Shown here one piece after another: positions 6,466-14,329 of a stretch of 35,321 nt of DNA. Both the position numbers and the translations under genes were made by a program. The notes beneath the pieces are model-generated. The model saw only the letters and a program-made list of their open reading frames with translations, was not told the DNA's origin and made no database searches. This DNA comes from Roseomonas aerilata DSM 19363 (lineage in GTDB: Bacteria > Pseudomonadota > Alphaproteobacteria > Acetobacterales > Acetobacteraceae), in contig NZ_JONP01000035.1 of NCBI RefSeq assembly GCF_000711725.1, positions 1 through 35,321 on the forward strand. The letters run 5' to 3'. Position 1 is the stretch's first letter; each line of letters starts with the position of its first letter.

Positions 6466-8266
6466 TCTCAGCACAAGGCTTGCAAGCGATCGTATTCGGA
6501 TTGTCTGCTGCATAGACGACGAAAATCTTCCGAAACCAATTGAAGATGTATCCGAGTTTGCAAGGATTTTCTTGCAAGCGACAGACGACGACCTTGAAAA
6601 AATAAGGTTGAGAAGTCCAGTCGTTCACCAAATGATTATGCAAGAAGACGAAGGAGATCTTTTTGCGCGTGCTTCAGAGCTGGAACGCAGTCTCACCGAT
6701 GCTGTTGATGCAGGAATGGTCAATCTCTCCACTTTGCGGGAGATAGTGCCACAAGTAAAATCGTCGGATGTTTATTCGGTCAAGATATCTGACAGGTTGA
6801 TCTCCGTTTTCTCGACGACCCAGGTAAAGTTCCTCGCACGGTCGTTCAGTCAGTGGGATGATGAAGCAGACGCCATTCTCGGAGAGGCGTCGGCTGAAAA
6901 CAGAGTACTTCTTCTAATTGACAGAACGAATGATTTCGAGGCGACAGATACTGATGGTGTCGAAGTATTAGCTGGCCTTTTTCAAAAGCATGCCGGAATT
7001 TGCGAGTTTATTGACTGTATAATTCTAACTAGCAAAGCTGAACCAGAGACAGAGTTGTCTGCATCTCAGGAAATCTTTGAGGAGGTGCGGGCCAAGTTGG
7101 CAAGCGGGTCTAACAAAGCTCGTAAAGTTTTTGTTTTTTCAAAGTCACGGCTCTCTGCAGACGAACACGAGATTCAGAGTCAGTTCGTAGTTCATTTTGA
7201 CCGCCTCAAAGCGTCTCGCTTGGGCCGGGAACTTGCTGCCGCTTCTCGTTCGGTTTTAGAATCTGCTGTTGCTGATGCCACCGATTGGCTCCAGGAAGTA
7301 TCGCTTCCTGAGTTTCATTGGTCTGTTTTCAGAAGTTCAGAACAAGAAGGTGCATCGGAAATCCAAACCTTGCTGCGACTAGTGTCCCTTAAGCAGGGCT
7401 TGCATTTGGAACGCAAATTCATGTCTGATAATCGCATAATAAGCGCGGTTGTGGGTTTGCGAGAGATTCCTCCTGAACATGTTGCTCACGCGGCATCTCC
7501 AAAAGAACTTGAGATGATGAGAAAACTTGAATTCGAACGTGAGGGGCCTCACATAAATTCTTTGCGGCAACCAATAGGGTGTGGTGATGTGTTCCTGATT
7601 AGTGGAGAAGACGGAAAGAGTCCACCTAGGGAAGCGATCCTACTTGGTAATCCTTGTGATATGGTACTTCGTGCAGATGGTAAGAGGACGGCAACGTTTG
7701 GTCTGCTTGTTCCTATTGAGAGATCCAGCAAGGATCAGGACAAAAAAGACAATAATGGCAAGGAGAGAAAGGACGATGGTCGCGGGAAGTTGGCAATTGT
7801 TTTCGAAACTGGTGATAGGCCGACAGACACGCGCTATGTAATTCGGCCGAACAAGATGGCTACCGTGCCTCTTTCCGTTCTTGATCTTGTATGGATGAAC
7901 GATGATGGAGTGGCTCGCTTACCTGCAGAGCCGGATATATCCAATAGTCTATTGAGTCTGTCCCAAAAGCGAGCTGCGTCGAAATTCAGGCCAAATGACG
8001 ATCGACGTTTTCCAAACTTTGAAGTGTTCGGTATTCCACTTCAGGCAAAGAAGCGAGATGTAAAACTTCCTGGAGGGAAGAACACTAAGACTTTAGATTA
8101 TTCGGTACAAAGAACATGGCGACTGACGGAGGAGTATGCGGCAGCAGCCTTGCTTGCTTTTGCTCAAACAATCTCACGTCCTGCTTTCGGTCACGATTTT
8201 ATTCGGGGCTGGAAGGTTCAGGATGAACCAATCTCAAGTTCAGAGTCTGCCGTAGAAGTCGAATGA
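6458..8266 (+). CDS. Large protein with a divergent receiver-like N-terminus; putative effector of the island
   Basis: 602 residues, with no full-length family that I recognise. The N-terminal ~230 residues carry the hallmarks of a response-regulator receiver in the right order. A hydrophobic strand ends in acidic residues (IRIVCCIDDE, Asp20/Asp21). A second strand ends in VLLLID with Asp155 as candidate phospho-acceptor. Next come CIILTS (Thr191/Ser192) and a final strand VFVFSKS (Lys229). About 110 extra helical residues are inserted between the first strand and the Asp155 strand. The remainder has a lysine- and aspartate-rich linker (425-444) and a mixed C-terminal region without known catalytic motifs. 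The GTG start overlaps the preceding stop by 8 bases, so the two are translationally coupled. Pairing with a histidine-kinase-like partner supports the receiver reading. The output activity is unknown. Confidence 0.7.
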   Translation: MIDLSTRLASDRIRIVCCIDDENLPKPIEDVSEFARIFLQATDDDLEKIRLRSPVVHQMIMQEDEGDLFARASELERSLTDAVDAGMVNLSTLREIVPQVKSSDVYSVKISDRLISVFSTTQVKFLARSFSQWDDEADAILGEASAENRVLLLIDRTNDFEATDTDGVEVLAGLFQKHAGICEFIDCIILTSKAEPETELSASQEIFEEVRAKLASGSNKARKVFVFSKSRLSADEHEIQSQFVVHFDRLKASRLGRELAAASRSVLESAVADATDWLQEVSLPEFHWSVFRSSEQEGASEIQTLLRLVSLKQGLHLERKFMSDNRIISAVVGLREIPPEHVAHAASPKELEMMRKLEFEREGPHINSLRQPIGCGDVFLISGEDGKSPPREAILLGNPCDMVLRADGKRTATFGLLVPIERSSKDQDKKDNNGKERKDDGRGKLAIVFETGDRPTDTRYVIRPNKMATVPLSVLDLVWMNDDGVARLPAEPDISNSLLSLSQKRAASKFRPNDDRRFPNFEVFGIPLQAKKRDVKLPGGKNTKTLDYSVQRTWRLTEEYAAAALLAFAQTISRPAFGHDFIRGWKVQDEPISSSESAVEVE

Positions 8267-8591
8267 TGGAATTTTTCATTATTATTCGATCAGGCAGATG
8301 TATGCGGCTCGTGATGGTCTAACTCCTCCCTTAATGTACCCGGCTTCTATGCGGGATAACACTCAGTGAGCATCTCTCTGTATATTTGCGAACGGAGGGG
8401 TGCTCCTCAATAATGGCTGCATTAGTGTGGTTCCTTTTTATCTTCACTTTCAAATCACATTCAAATTGCGTCATTCGGAATAAACTCAAACTCATTGCGA
8501 AGTGATTGTTCCTCTTGCACTCCCTAGATCACGATTCATCAAACGGACTTCCAGATTTTGAAACGGCAGCGGCAAGGGCGGAATCGCAGCC
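8267..8591. other. Intergenic region at the right edge of the AT-rich island
   Basis: About 325 bases without a convincing gene. The sequence is AT-rich until about 8550 and then changes abruptly to GC-rich recombinase sequence. A short imperfect hairpin (around 8340-8362, CCGGCTTCTATGCGGG) is present, but no U-run terminator follows it. This marks the right boundary of the transferred block that begins near 2250. Confidence 0.5.
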
Positions 8592-9187
8592 ATGTCCGCC
8601 CCCGCCGGCCCGCGCTTCGTCGCCTACTATCGCGTCTCAACCGACAAGCAAGGGCGCTCCGGCCTCGGCCTCGACGCCCAGCGCGGGCCTGTCGCCCGCC
8701 AGGCCGCAACCTTCGAGGAGGTGGAGAGCGGCTACCGCCGCGCTCGCTGAGTGCCGCGCCTGGCGCGCCGTTTTGCTGATCGCCAAGCTCGACCGCTTGG
8801 CGCGCGACGTCCACTCCCTGCTCGGCTTGGAAAAGGCCGGTGCCGATTTCATCGCCGCCGACATGCCGCACGCCAACCGCCTTACCGTTGGCATCATGGC
8901 CCTCGTTGCTGAGGAGGAGGCGCGCACGACGTCCGGGCGGACCAAAGCTGCACTCGCGGGGACGAAGGCCAGGAGGCGTGCGATCGGGAAATTCAAGGCT
9001 CGGGTTAAGCGACGCAGCTACCGCGGCTGGTGCACGGGCGGCTTGGTCAGCGCAGGCGGCACTGCGAGCGGTGAAAGTTGCGCCCTATCTCGCCGCCGCA
9101 CGGCGCGCCGGCGCGACTTCCCTGCAGCAGCTCGCTGACGCGCTCACCGCACGCGGCGTGCGCGCACCGCGCGTCGGCGAGTGGTGA
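8592..9187 (+). pseudogene. Serine recombinase (resolvase-type), degraded
   Basis: Relics of one serine recombinase are spread over all three frames. From 8592 a frame reads GPRFVAYYRVSTDKQGRSGL, containing the catalytic serine motif YRVSTDKQ. It stops after about 50 residues. The next part continues in another frame (ALAECRAWRAVLLIAKLDRL, then GLEKAGADFIAADMPHANRL and the E-helix region). The C-terminal helix-turn-helix-like end (TSLQQLADALTARGVRAPR) is in a third frame, ending at 9187. At least two frameshifts and a deletion after GYRR have occurred. The intact enzyme would have inverted or resolved DNA. It flanks the AT-rich island and may be a relic of the element that brought it in. Confidence 0.85.
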
Positions 9188-9312
9188 CGGCCGTGGCAAG
9201 TAAGGCGCCTGCTCGATAGAGTGTCCGGCTGATTGGTTTGATGAGGAACGCCTGTCAGGACTGGCCCCACTCCAAAGCACTGGGAAACCGGGTTTGCCCG
9301 TCTCAGTGAACA

Positions 9313-11706
9313 TCAGGAGCAGGTTGATGAGCTAAGGCCATAGTGCGCCTGCAATGCCGCTGCCTCGTCGGTACGGCCAAGCGCGGCGAGGGCATCGACG
9401 GTGACGCGCGCCGAGTCCACGGTCCAAAGGTGCTGCGATCCAAGCGCCTTCTCATGGATTGCGAGGGCAGCGTTGCCTTCTACCTGGGCTGCCTCAAGGT
9501 CGCCCGCGGCGAGCAGTAGGCGTGCAAAGTTGCTTCGGAACCGCCCAGTGTGGGAATGCTCAGGGCCGCTCGTCCGCTCCAAGATCGCCAGTGCACGCTT
9601 GAGGAGCGGATGCGCTCCTGCGAGGTCCCCCTGATCTCTTAGCAGAAGGGCGAGGTTGTTGAGGCTCACCGCCGTGTAGGGATGCTCCGGACCAAGCGTG
9701 CTTTCCTTAATTTGCAGGGCGCACTCAAAGAGAGACCGCGCCTCGGCGAGGTCACCCTGGTCCCGTAGCAGAAGGGCAAGGTTGTTGAGGCCCGAAGCTG
9801 TGTCAGGATGCTCGGGGCCCAGTACTCGTTTCCGGATTTCCAGCGCACGCTCGAAGAGAGGCCGTGCCCCGGCGAGGTCACCCTGACCTCTTAGCAGAAG
9901 GGCAAGGTTGTTGAGGCTCATCGCCGTGTCGGGATGCTCCGGACCGAGCGCGTTCTCGCGGATCAGCAACGCGCGCTCGAAAAGTGGCCGCGCCCCGGCG
10001 AGGTCACCCTGCTCCCGAAGCACGAGAGCGAGGTTGTTAAGGCTCATCGCCGTGTCGGGATGCTCCGGACCAAGCGTGTTCTCGCGGATCAGCAGCGCGC
10101 GCTCATGGAGCGACCGCGCTTGTGCATAGACCCCGAGTGCCCCGTGCCGGTATTCCGCGAGGCAGTTCAAGAGCACGCTAGCCGGCCCCTTTGCGTCCTC
10201 TGACAACCCAGCCGCACTCTCGACCAGTGCCAAGGCCAGCGTGTCCAGCCGCCGTGCCCGGGGCCAAGTCTGTGGATCGTGGTACACCTTCTCCGGATAG
10301 ACCGCGGCCAGGGCTGTAATCAGCGTACGTCGTGCAGCCTCTCTCGCCTCGGCTGCCGGCCGCGCCGCAACGACCTCCCGCACCAGCCGATGTAGGCGGA
10401 CTGTTTCCGTCAGCACCCCTGACTCGCGCTCATCCGCGATCGTCTCGCGGTCCACTAGCGCGAAGGCCCGCAGCGCCGCCAGTGCTTCGTCCAACTCTTC
10501 ACCTTTGAGCAGCGAGGCAAGCGGCTCGCCCAAGGCTTCCCGCCCCTCCCGGAGCAGGAACAATGGGATCGGCTCCGGCGCCAGTAGCGCCATGTGCACG
10601 ATCAGCGGCTCGGCGGCAGGGTGCACCTTCGCTGCCTCCTCGATCGCCAAGCCGAAGGTCCGTGCTACCGTCAGGCCGTCGTGGTATTCAGTCGGGGCGT
10701 CACGCTGAGCATCGAGCAGTTGCGTCGGTGCCGCTGCAAAGCGTCGGCCATACTCGGCAAAGCCAATCTCCAGCCGTGCGCAGTAGGCGGCGGCCTGTTC
10801 ATGCGCCAGCGGCAGGCCGCCCAGCGCGTCCGACAGCGCCTCGGCTACCTTCCGCTCTGCCACGCGGCCGGTTCGGGCGATCAGGTAGTCGGCCCCTACG
10901 GTTCCAGGCCAGACGAAGATTTCGACCGGCTGGGCCACACCGCGCCAATCATAGGCGTTGGAGGTGACGAGAATCCGGGCCGCGCCGCCGCGCGGCAGGT
11001 GCGGCGTCAGACCCCGCGCGTCGAGAGCGTTGTCGTAGAGAAGCAGGATGCCCTCCCCCTCGTGCCGTAGCCGCTCCACGACTGTGGCAAGTGCCGGGTC
11101 CTCGTTCTCCTCGGCGCCGACCCAGCCGAGCCGCACGCCCAGTGCCACGATGTCGGCGCGCATCGTGGATTCGGTCTGCGCCCGGACCCACCAGGTCGCG
11201 CGATAGTCGGAGCGGCGCCACTCGGCGTAGGCGGCCGCGAGTACGGTCTTGCCCACGCCCCGCATCCCATGCAGCGCCGTGATGGCGACGCGCCCCTCGT
11301 AGCGGCCGAGCGCCGCATGAATCTCCGCAAGTGCGTCGTCGCGACCTATAAAGTGAGTTGGCACACGGACCGGGATATTAGACGCCGCAAAGGCCCAGGC
11401 CGGCGGCTCGGTGCCGGTTGCCTCGGCGAAGGCGATCAGGAAGGCGTTCCGCTTCAGCGCATGGCGCGGGTCGTTGCCGAAGAAGGTGTCGGCGAGAGGA
11501 GTGGCGTCCTTCGGCCGGATGCTACCGTTACAGTAGTACTCGATCGTCCGGCGGGAGGCGACGCCGATCTCGTAGGCGAGCGCGTCCGAGCTCCACGCCC
11601 CGGTGCCTCGCTTGCCTGCCGGGCGGGTGCCAACCCGCATATGGTGACGCAGCAGGGCCGCGAAGCCGGCGGCAGGGGAGCCTTCAGGGGCCGGCGAGAG
11701 GGCCAT
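9313..11706 (-). CDS. STAND NTPase: HTH-like N-terminus, NB-ARC domain, TPR repeats
   Basis: A 797-residue signal-transduction ATPase of the NB-ARC/TPR kind. Residues about 36-95 look like a helix-turn-helix-type domain (SSDALAYEIGVASRRTIEYY). IGRDDALAEI (120-129) starts the NTPase module. The P-loop is GMRGVGKT (147-154), Walker B is GILLLYDNA (219-227), and the sensor strand is ILVTSN. The GLPLAHEQAAAY motif lies near 294. From about 510 to the end are kinesin-light-chain-type TPR repeats of 42 residues (NNLALLLRDQGDLAGARPLF). Such proteins sense a ligand through the repeats and oligomerise on ATP. Many act in phage defence (Avs-like), others as regulators. No fused nuclease or TIR effector is visible, so the N-terminal domain must supply the output or bind DNA. 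It is transcribed divergently from the small gene at 11780. Confidence 0.87.
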   Translation of the reverse strand: MALSPAPEGSPAAGFAALLRHHMRVGTRPAGKRGTGAWSSDALAYEIGVASRRTIEYYCNGSIRPKDATPLADTFFGNDPRHALKRNAFLIAFAEATGTEPPAWAFAASNIPVRVPTHFIGRDDALAEIHAALGRYEGRVAITALHGMRGVGKTVLAAAYAEWRRSDYRATWWVRAQTESTMRADIVALGVRLGWVGAEENEDPALATVVERLRHEGEGILLLYDNALDARGLTPHLPRGGAARILVTSNAYDWRGVAQPVEIFVWPGTVGADYLIARTGRVAERKVAEALSDALGGLPLAHEQAAAYCARLEIGFAEYGRRFAAAPTQLLDAQRDAPTEYHDGLTVARTFGLAIEEAAKVHPAAEPLIVHMALLAPEPIPLFLLREGREALGEPLASLLKGEELDEALAALRAFALVDRETIADERESGVLTETVRLHRLVREVVAARPAAEAREAARRTLITALAAVYPEKVYHDPQTWPRARRLDTLALALVESAAGLSEDAKGPASVLLNCLAEYRHGALGVYAQARSLHERALLIRENTLGPEHPDTAMSLNNLALVLREQGDLAGARPLFERALLIRENALGPEHPDTAMSLNNLALLLRGQGDLAGARPLFERALEIRKRVLGPEHPDTASGLNNLALLLRDQGDLAEARSLFECALQIKESTLGPEHPYTAVSLNNLALLLRDQGDLAGAHPLLKRALAILERTSGPEHSHTGRFRSNFARLLLAAGDLEAAQVEGNAALAIHEKALGSQHLWTVDSARVTVDALAALGRTDEAAALQAHYGLSSSTCS
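9600..10125 (-). repeat. 126-bp tandem DNA repeats encoding the TPR units
   Basis: The word GTTGTT in conserved surroundings recurs at 9655, 9781, 9907 and 10033, exactly 126 bp apart. Each unit encodes one 42-residue TPR. Neighbouring units differ at only a few positions, mostly in the ligand-facing part. This suggests recent unit duplication or gene-conversion-driven variation of the sensor. Confidence 0.8.
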
Positions 11707-11779
11707 TGCGCATCATTTTCGCGGCGATTGCCAAAGCATACCCTCAATCAGAAGGCCGTCTCCAGAAAGGGTTACGGCC

Positions 11780-11974
11780 ATGTCCCTCCTCCTTTGCATC
11801 GTCGAGATCGTGACGATCAACCCGCAAGCGTTCCTATATTACGTCCAGGCGGTCGCCTACGCTCTGGCGTTCTGGGCCACCCGTTGCGAGCGCCACACCC
11901 CCTGCCTAGTGTATCTGACCTCCTGCTTAGTGCACGTGGCACTTGGCGTGCTCCACCACCTGTCACACGGCTAA
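11780..11974 (+). CDS. Small putative membrane protein (64 aa)
   Basis: The ORF has a plausible ribosome-binding site (AGAAAGG) about 9 bases before the ATG. It contains two hydrophobic stretches, FLYYVQAVAYALAFWAT and CLVYLTSCLVHVALGVL, separated by a short Cys/Arg-containing loop. I do not recognise a family. It is divergent to the STAND NTPase gene, with start codons 73 bp apart, so the two may share a control region. A perfect hairpin overlaps its stop codon. Confidence 0.45.
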   Translation: MSLLLCIVEIVTINPQAFLYYVQAVAYALAFWATRCERHTPCLVYLTSCLVHVALGVLHHLSHG

Positions 11975-11988
11975 TCATCAGCCGTGTG
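11964..11988 (+). terminator. Hairpin at the end of the small membrane-protein gene
   Basis: Perfect 9-bp stem CACACGGCT / AGCCGTGTG with a 7-base loop, overlapping the stop codon at 11972-11974. No U-tract follows, so it may be a weak terminator or an mRNA-stabilising hairpin. Confidence 0.45.
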
Positions 11989-12089
11989 CCGCAGCAACGG
12001 TGGTGAGGTGCCAACTGAGGGTCTAGACGGAACGCTTGCTGCCCGGCTGGCATGCGGGCTGCGGCTTCTGATGAAGTCGGTCGGTGATT

Positions 12090-12405
12090 CCGACGCCATG
12101 CGGCCGGCCTTCCGGCGGGCCGCAGGTGCGCCTGCAGGGCAGCGCCGACCTGATCGGCGAAGAGTGCCCAACCGGGATTCGCCTGCATGGCGTCGTAGGC
12201 CGGGGCGACCTCGTCATACAGCCAGCGCTCGACCGCGGCGTCGCGCTCGCGCAGGGCACGGAGGCCGGCACGGACCACCTCGCTGGTCCAGGCGTAGCCG
12301 CCGCCGGCGACGAAGCTCATCCATGTAGCGGGCTTGGTCAGCCGGCAGACTGACGGTGCGCTTTTCGGCGGTGAAAATGAACGGCAACGCTTGGGCCGAC
12401 GGCAT
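12090..12405 (-). pseudogene. ParD-type antitoxin, frameshifted
   Basis: The frame from the ATG at 12405 reads MPSAQALPFIFTAEKRTVSL then PADQARYMD. The protein then continues in another frame as SFVAGGGYAWTSEVVRAGLR and ALRERDAAVERWL. Together this is a CopG/ParD ribbon-helix-helix antitoxin of the ParDE kind. One extra base in the GGATGAGC region (about 12320) breaks the frame. No ParE toxin frame is recognisable on either side, so the whole cassette is dead. Confidence 0.75.
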
Positions 12406-12526
12406 GAAGATATCATACCAAAGGGTCTGGCCGCGAGCATCCTAAGTACCTGACAACGGACATTATCATGCAAGATTGCTTAGCTCGGCTGCTCGCCTGG
12501 GCTGGCTAACAACTCTCTTCTTTACC

Positions 12527-12554
12527 TGACGGCAAGTGTTGACACTTGCCGTCA
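12527..12554. promoter_or_regulatory. Perfect 13-bp palindrome overlapping a -35 box (operator candidate)
   Basis: Arms TGACGGCAAGTGT and its exact complement are separated by 2 bases. A consensus -35 hexamer TTGACA spans the centre (12539-12544). A third half-site-like copy (ACACTTGACGGCA) follows at 12563-12575. It lies 44 bp before the start of a ribbon-helix-helix protein gene, so autoregulation by that protein is the natural reading. It may instead block readthrough from upstream. Confidence 0.6.
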
Positions 12555-12598
12555 CCTGATGCACACTTGACGGCATATGAAATGTGTCGGGGGGCTAG

Positions 12599-13057
12599 AT
12601 GGCTCACAGGTGCAAAAGGATTATTGACGGCAAAACCTATAATACTGAAACAGCAACTGAGATCGCCGGATGGGACCACACCCTTGAAGAATATCCCATC
12701 ACGTCGGGCGAGTATCTCTACAAGAGCCGTTACGGGGCATTCTTCATCTACAGCTATGCCGACGACGGCCCGGAAGGTCCAGAGCAGGATTTAAGGCCGA
12801 TCACACCCGAGGAAGCTCGGAAATGGTTGGAGAAACACCGTTCGTGGGATGTTGATCTCTACGAGGCCCACTTTGGTAAAGTTCCCGAAGCCGGTTCTGG
12901 TGAGACAAAATTCACCCTGCGTCTTCCGGACAGTCTTCGCAACAGACTAGCCGCCCGCGCAAAAGAGAACGGCCAGTCCCTGAACGCCTGGATGGTGCGC
13001 TGCCTCGAGCGTTGCGCGGCGCCGCCGACGACGTCGAAGCAGAAGGTAGGGCGATGA
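12599..13057 (+). CDS. Ribbon-helix-helix (Arc/HicB-like) protein with an N-terminal extension
   Basis: 152 residues. The C-terminal third (KFTLRLPDSLRNRLAARAKE, then NGQSLNAWMVRCLERC) is a standard Arc/HicB-type ribbon-helix-helix DNA-binding domain: the beta strand, then two helices with the NG-Q/S turn. The N-terminal ~95 residues (aromatic- and acid-rich, with YLYKSRYGAFFIYSYADDG) form a separate, unrecognised domain, perhaps the partner- or ligand-binding part. GGGGG precedes the ATG. The perfect palindrome at 12527-12554 overlaps its probable promoter. The downstream membrane peptide gene overlaps it by four bases (ATGA), so they form a coupled pair reminiscent of an antitoxin/toxin arrangement. 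Confidence 0.7.
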   Translation: MAHRCKRIIDGKTYNTETATEIAGWDHTLEEYPITSGEYLYKSRYGAFFIYSYADDGPEGPEQDLRPITPEEARKWLEKHRSWDVDLYEAHFGKVPEAGSGETKFTLRLPDSLRNRLAARAKENGQSLNAWMVRCLERCAAPPTTSKQKVGR

Positions 13058-13224
13058 ACGACCCGCCAGACTTCGATTTCGCATTCGGCAAAGGGCGCTA
13101 TTTGAAAGGTCGAGGCTGGCGCGGAATTGTCGCACTAGCCTTGCTCTTGATGATCCTGCTCATCGCTGCCGGAATAGGGATTCCTCTGCTCCAAGGCGGC
13201 TTAAAGCTCCCCCGCATTCTCTAA
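13054..13224 (+). CDS. 56-residue single-pass membrane protein
   Basis: The start overlaps the stop of the ribbon-helix-helix gene (ATGA). The protein has a short polar N-terminus (MNDPPDFDFAFGKGRYLKGR) and then one long hydrophobic segment (GIVALALLLMILLIAAGIGI) ending in a short basic tail. No family recognised. Translational coupling behind a DNA-binding protein suggests either a small membrane toxin or an accessory peptide. This is inference. Confidence 0.55.
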   Translation: MNDPPDFDFAFGKGRYLKGRGWRGIVALALLLMILLIAAGIGIPLLQGGLKLPRIL

Positions 13225-13266
13225 ATACCTTCTTCGCATTCGGACAACCTTAAGACGCATCAAGCT

Positions 13267-14130
13267 CTAATAATCGCCCATTTCAGCCCACATCAACGCC
13301 TGTCGCTCTCTTTCGAGTTCTTCTAGAGGCACATCCATTATTTTGAATTCAAGATTATACATTGGTATTTGCCAAGCATTGTAGATTCTATCCACGTCGT
13401 CATTCGTTGCCGCGTCAGATTGCAGATGTTCCTGAACAACGCGCTCCAGCATCTTCCTTGTCAGCCCACGGGCTTCTGTGCTCGATTCTTCGGATTTGAA
13501 CTCCAGTGTTCCCCAAGTTTCCGATACCGCTACTAAACCCTTGCTACTAAATAAGCCTAGTGCTGATAGGGCTTCGGTGGTTTGCAAAGCATACGGCATC
13601 ATCGGGGGAAACATTGATCTATAACCTGCCGGCTCATTCCAACTCGGCTTTTCATCCTCGTAGGCTTCAATATCGGCGTAAAGCAGACCTTCGCGCCGTG
13701 CGACATTCCAGTTCGGGAGAATGTACTCCCCCATATCACCCTCAAGATAATGAGCTCTTCTTTGATTATCAACATATCGTCGGAGGTCATTCACATCCAT
13801 TGGCTTCCAAGATTGGGCTTCTGCGTAGATCAGCCGCGCCAAGTGATCGTAGAAATTGCCGATGATTTGCCCCATTTTAGAATTGATGAGGCTTGGGGGG
13901 CATCGCACAGCGTCCATGAGGATAAGTGCCTTTGCAGCCTCCTCTTCGGCAAAACCTGACAACACTTCGCTTTCGCGTGGACTGTCTTTGAGGCTCTCCG
14001 CCGCTCGCCAAAATCCGCGTGCACTTTCGAGAATGATCGGAAGCCCTTCCGCAATAAGATCAAGCCGCTCATTTGCCGACATCTGGCAGAGCAGCTTAGC
14101 GCGGCGCATCCCGAAATTCAGCTTCGACAT
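13267..14130 (-). CDS. AbiV-like HEPN-domain protein (putative abortive infection)
   Basis: 287 residues. The N-terminal half resembles the AbiV family HEPN domain: a helix GLPIILESARGFWRAAESLK, then FAEEEAAKALILMDAV. The latter is the same pattern as the SLxxEExxKALLL helix of AbiV/HEPN proteins. HEPN proteins often act as RNases or translation inhibitors during phage infection. The canonical RxxxxH motif is not obvious, so it may be a non-nucleolytic member. The C-terminal half is acidic and unrecognised. It is a monocistronic minus-strand gene with moderate GC, lower than the backbone. It lies near the STAND gene and the RHH pair in the cargo segment. Confidence 0.6.
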   Translation of the reverse strand: MSKLNFGMRRAKLLCQMSANERLDLIAEGLPIILESARGFWRAAESLKDSPRESEVLSGFAEEEAAKALILMDAVRCPPSLINSKMGQIIGNFYDHLARLIYAEAQSWKPMDVNDLRRYVDNQRRAHYLEGDMGEYILPNWNVARREGLLYADIEAYEDEKPSWNEPAGYRSMFPPMMPYALQTTEALSALGLFSSKGLVAVSETWGTLEFKSEESSTEARGLTRKMLERVVQEHLQSDAATNDDVDRIYNAWQIPMYNLEFKIMDVPLEELERERQALMWAEMGDY

Positions 14131-14195
14131 AAGTTGTACCTCGTATCTCGCCTACACTCGGCCTTGATGCTCCTGTAACGGTCGAGGGTCTACCG

Positions 14196-14257
14196 AAGCC
14201 GTTTGGTACCGTGTAGGCGCCGCAGAGTTTGGCTAGAGCGGCTTCGGATTGAATGTA
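14196..14257 (-). mobile_element. IS110-family relic (about 60 bp)
   Basis: Read on the minus strand this encodes YIQSEAALAKLCGAYTVP, which parallels RIHSEAALAKLCGACPVP of the IS110 transposase at the window edge. The DNA differs at many positions, so it comes from a different element. Only this short stretch survives. Confidence 0.7.
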
Positions 14258-14301
14258 CCGAGAATAGTCGGCAGCAGCTTGGCGGCGCACTTCCACGATC
14301 C

Positions 14302-14319
14302 GTCAAACGGTCGTTTGAC
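14302..14319. promoter_or_regulatory. 18-bp inverted repeat (copy 1)
   Basis: GTCAAAC-GGTC-GTTTGAC. The core CAAACGGTCGTTTG recurs at 34142-34155. The form is typical of operators for TetR-type repressors. It sits next to the end of a broken MFS transporter gene. Confidence 0.4.
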
Positions 14320-14329
14320 AGTGTGATAC

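Noticed and set aside
9188-9312. Possible gene or IS end between the recombinase relic and the STAND gene
   Set aside because: Only 125 bases, no terminal repeat pair and no convincing frame; left unassigned.
9600-10125. CRISPR or satellite repeat
   Set aside because: The 126-bp period is the codon length of one 42-residue TPR unit within an open gene.
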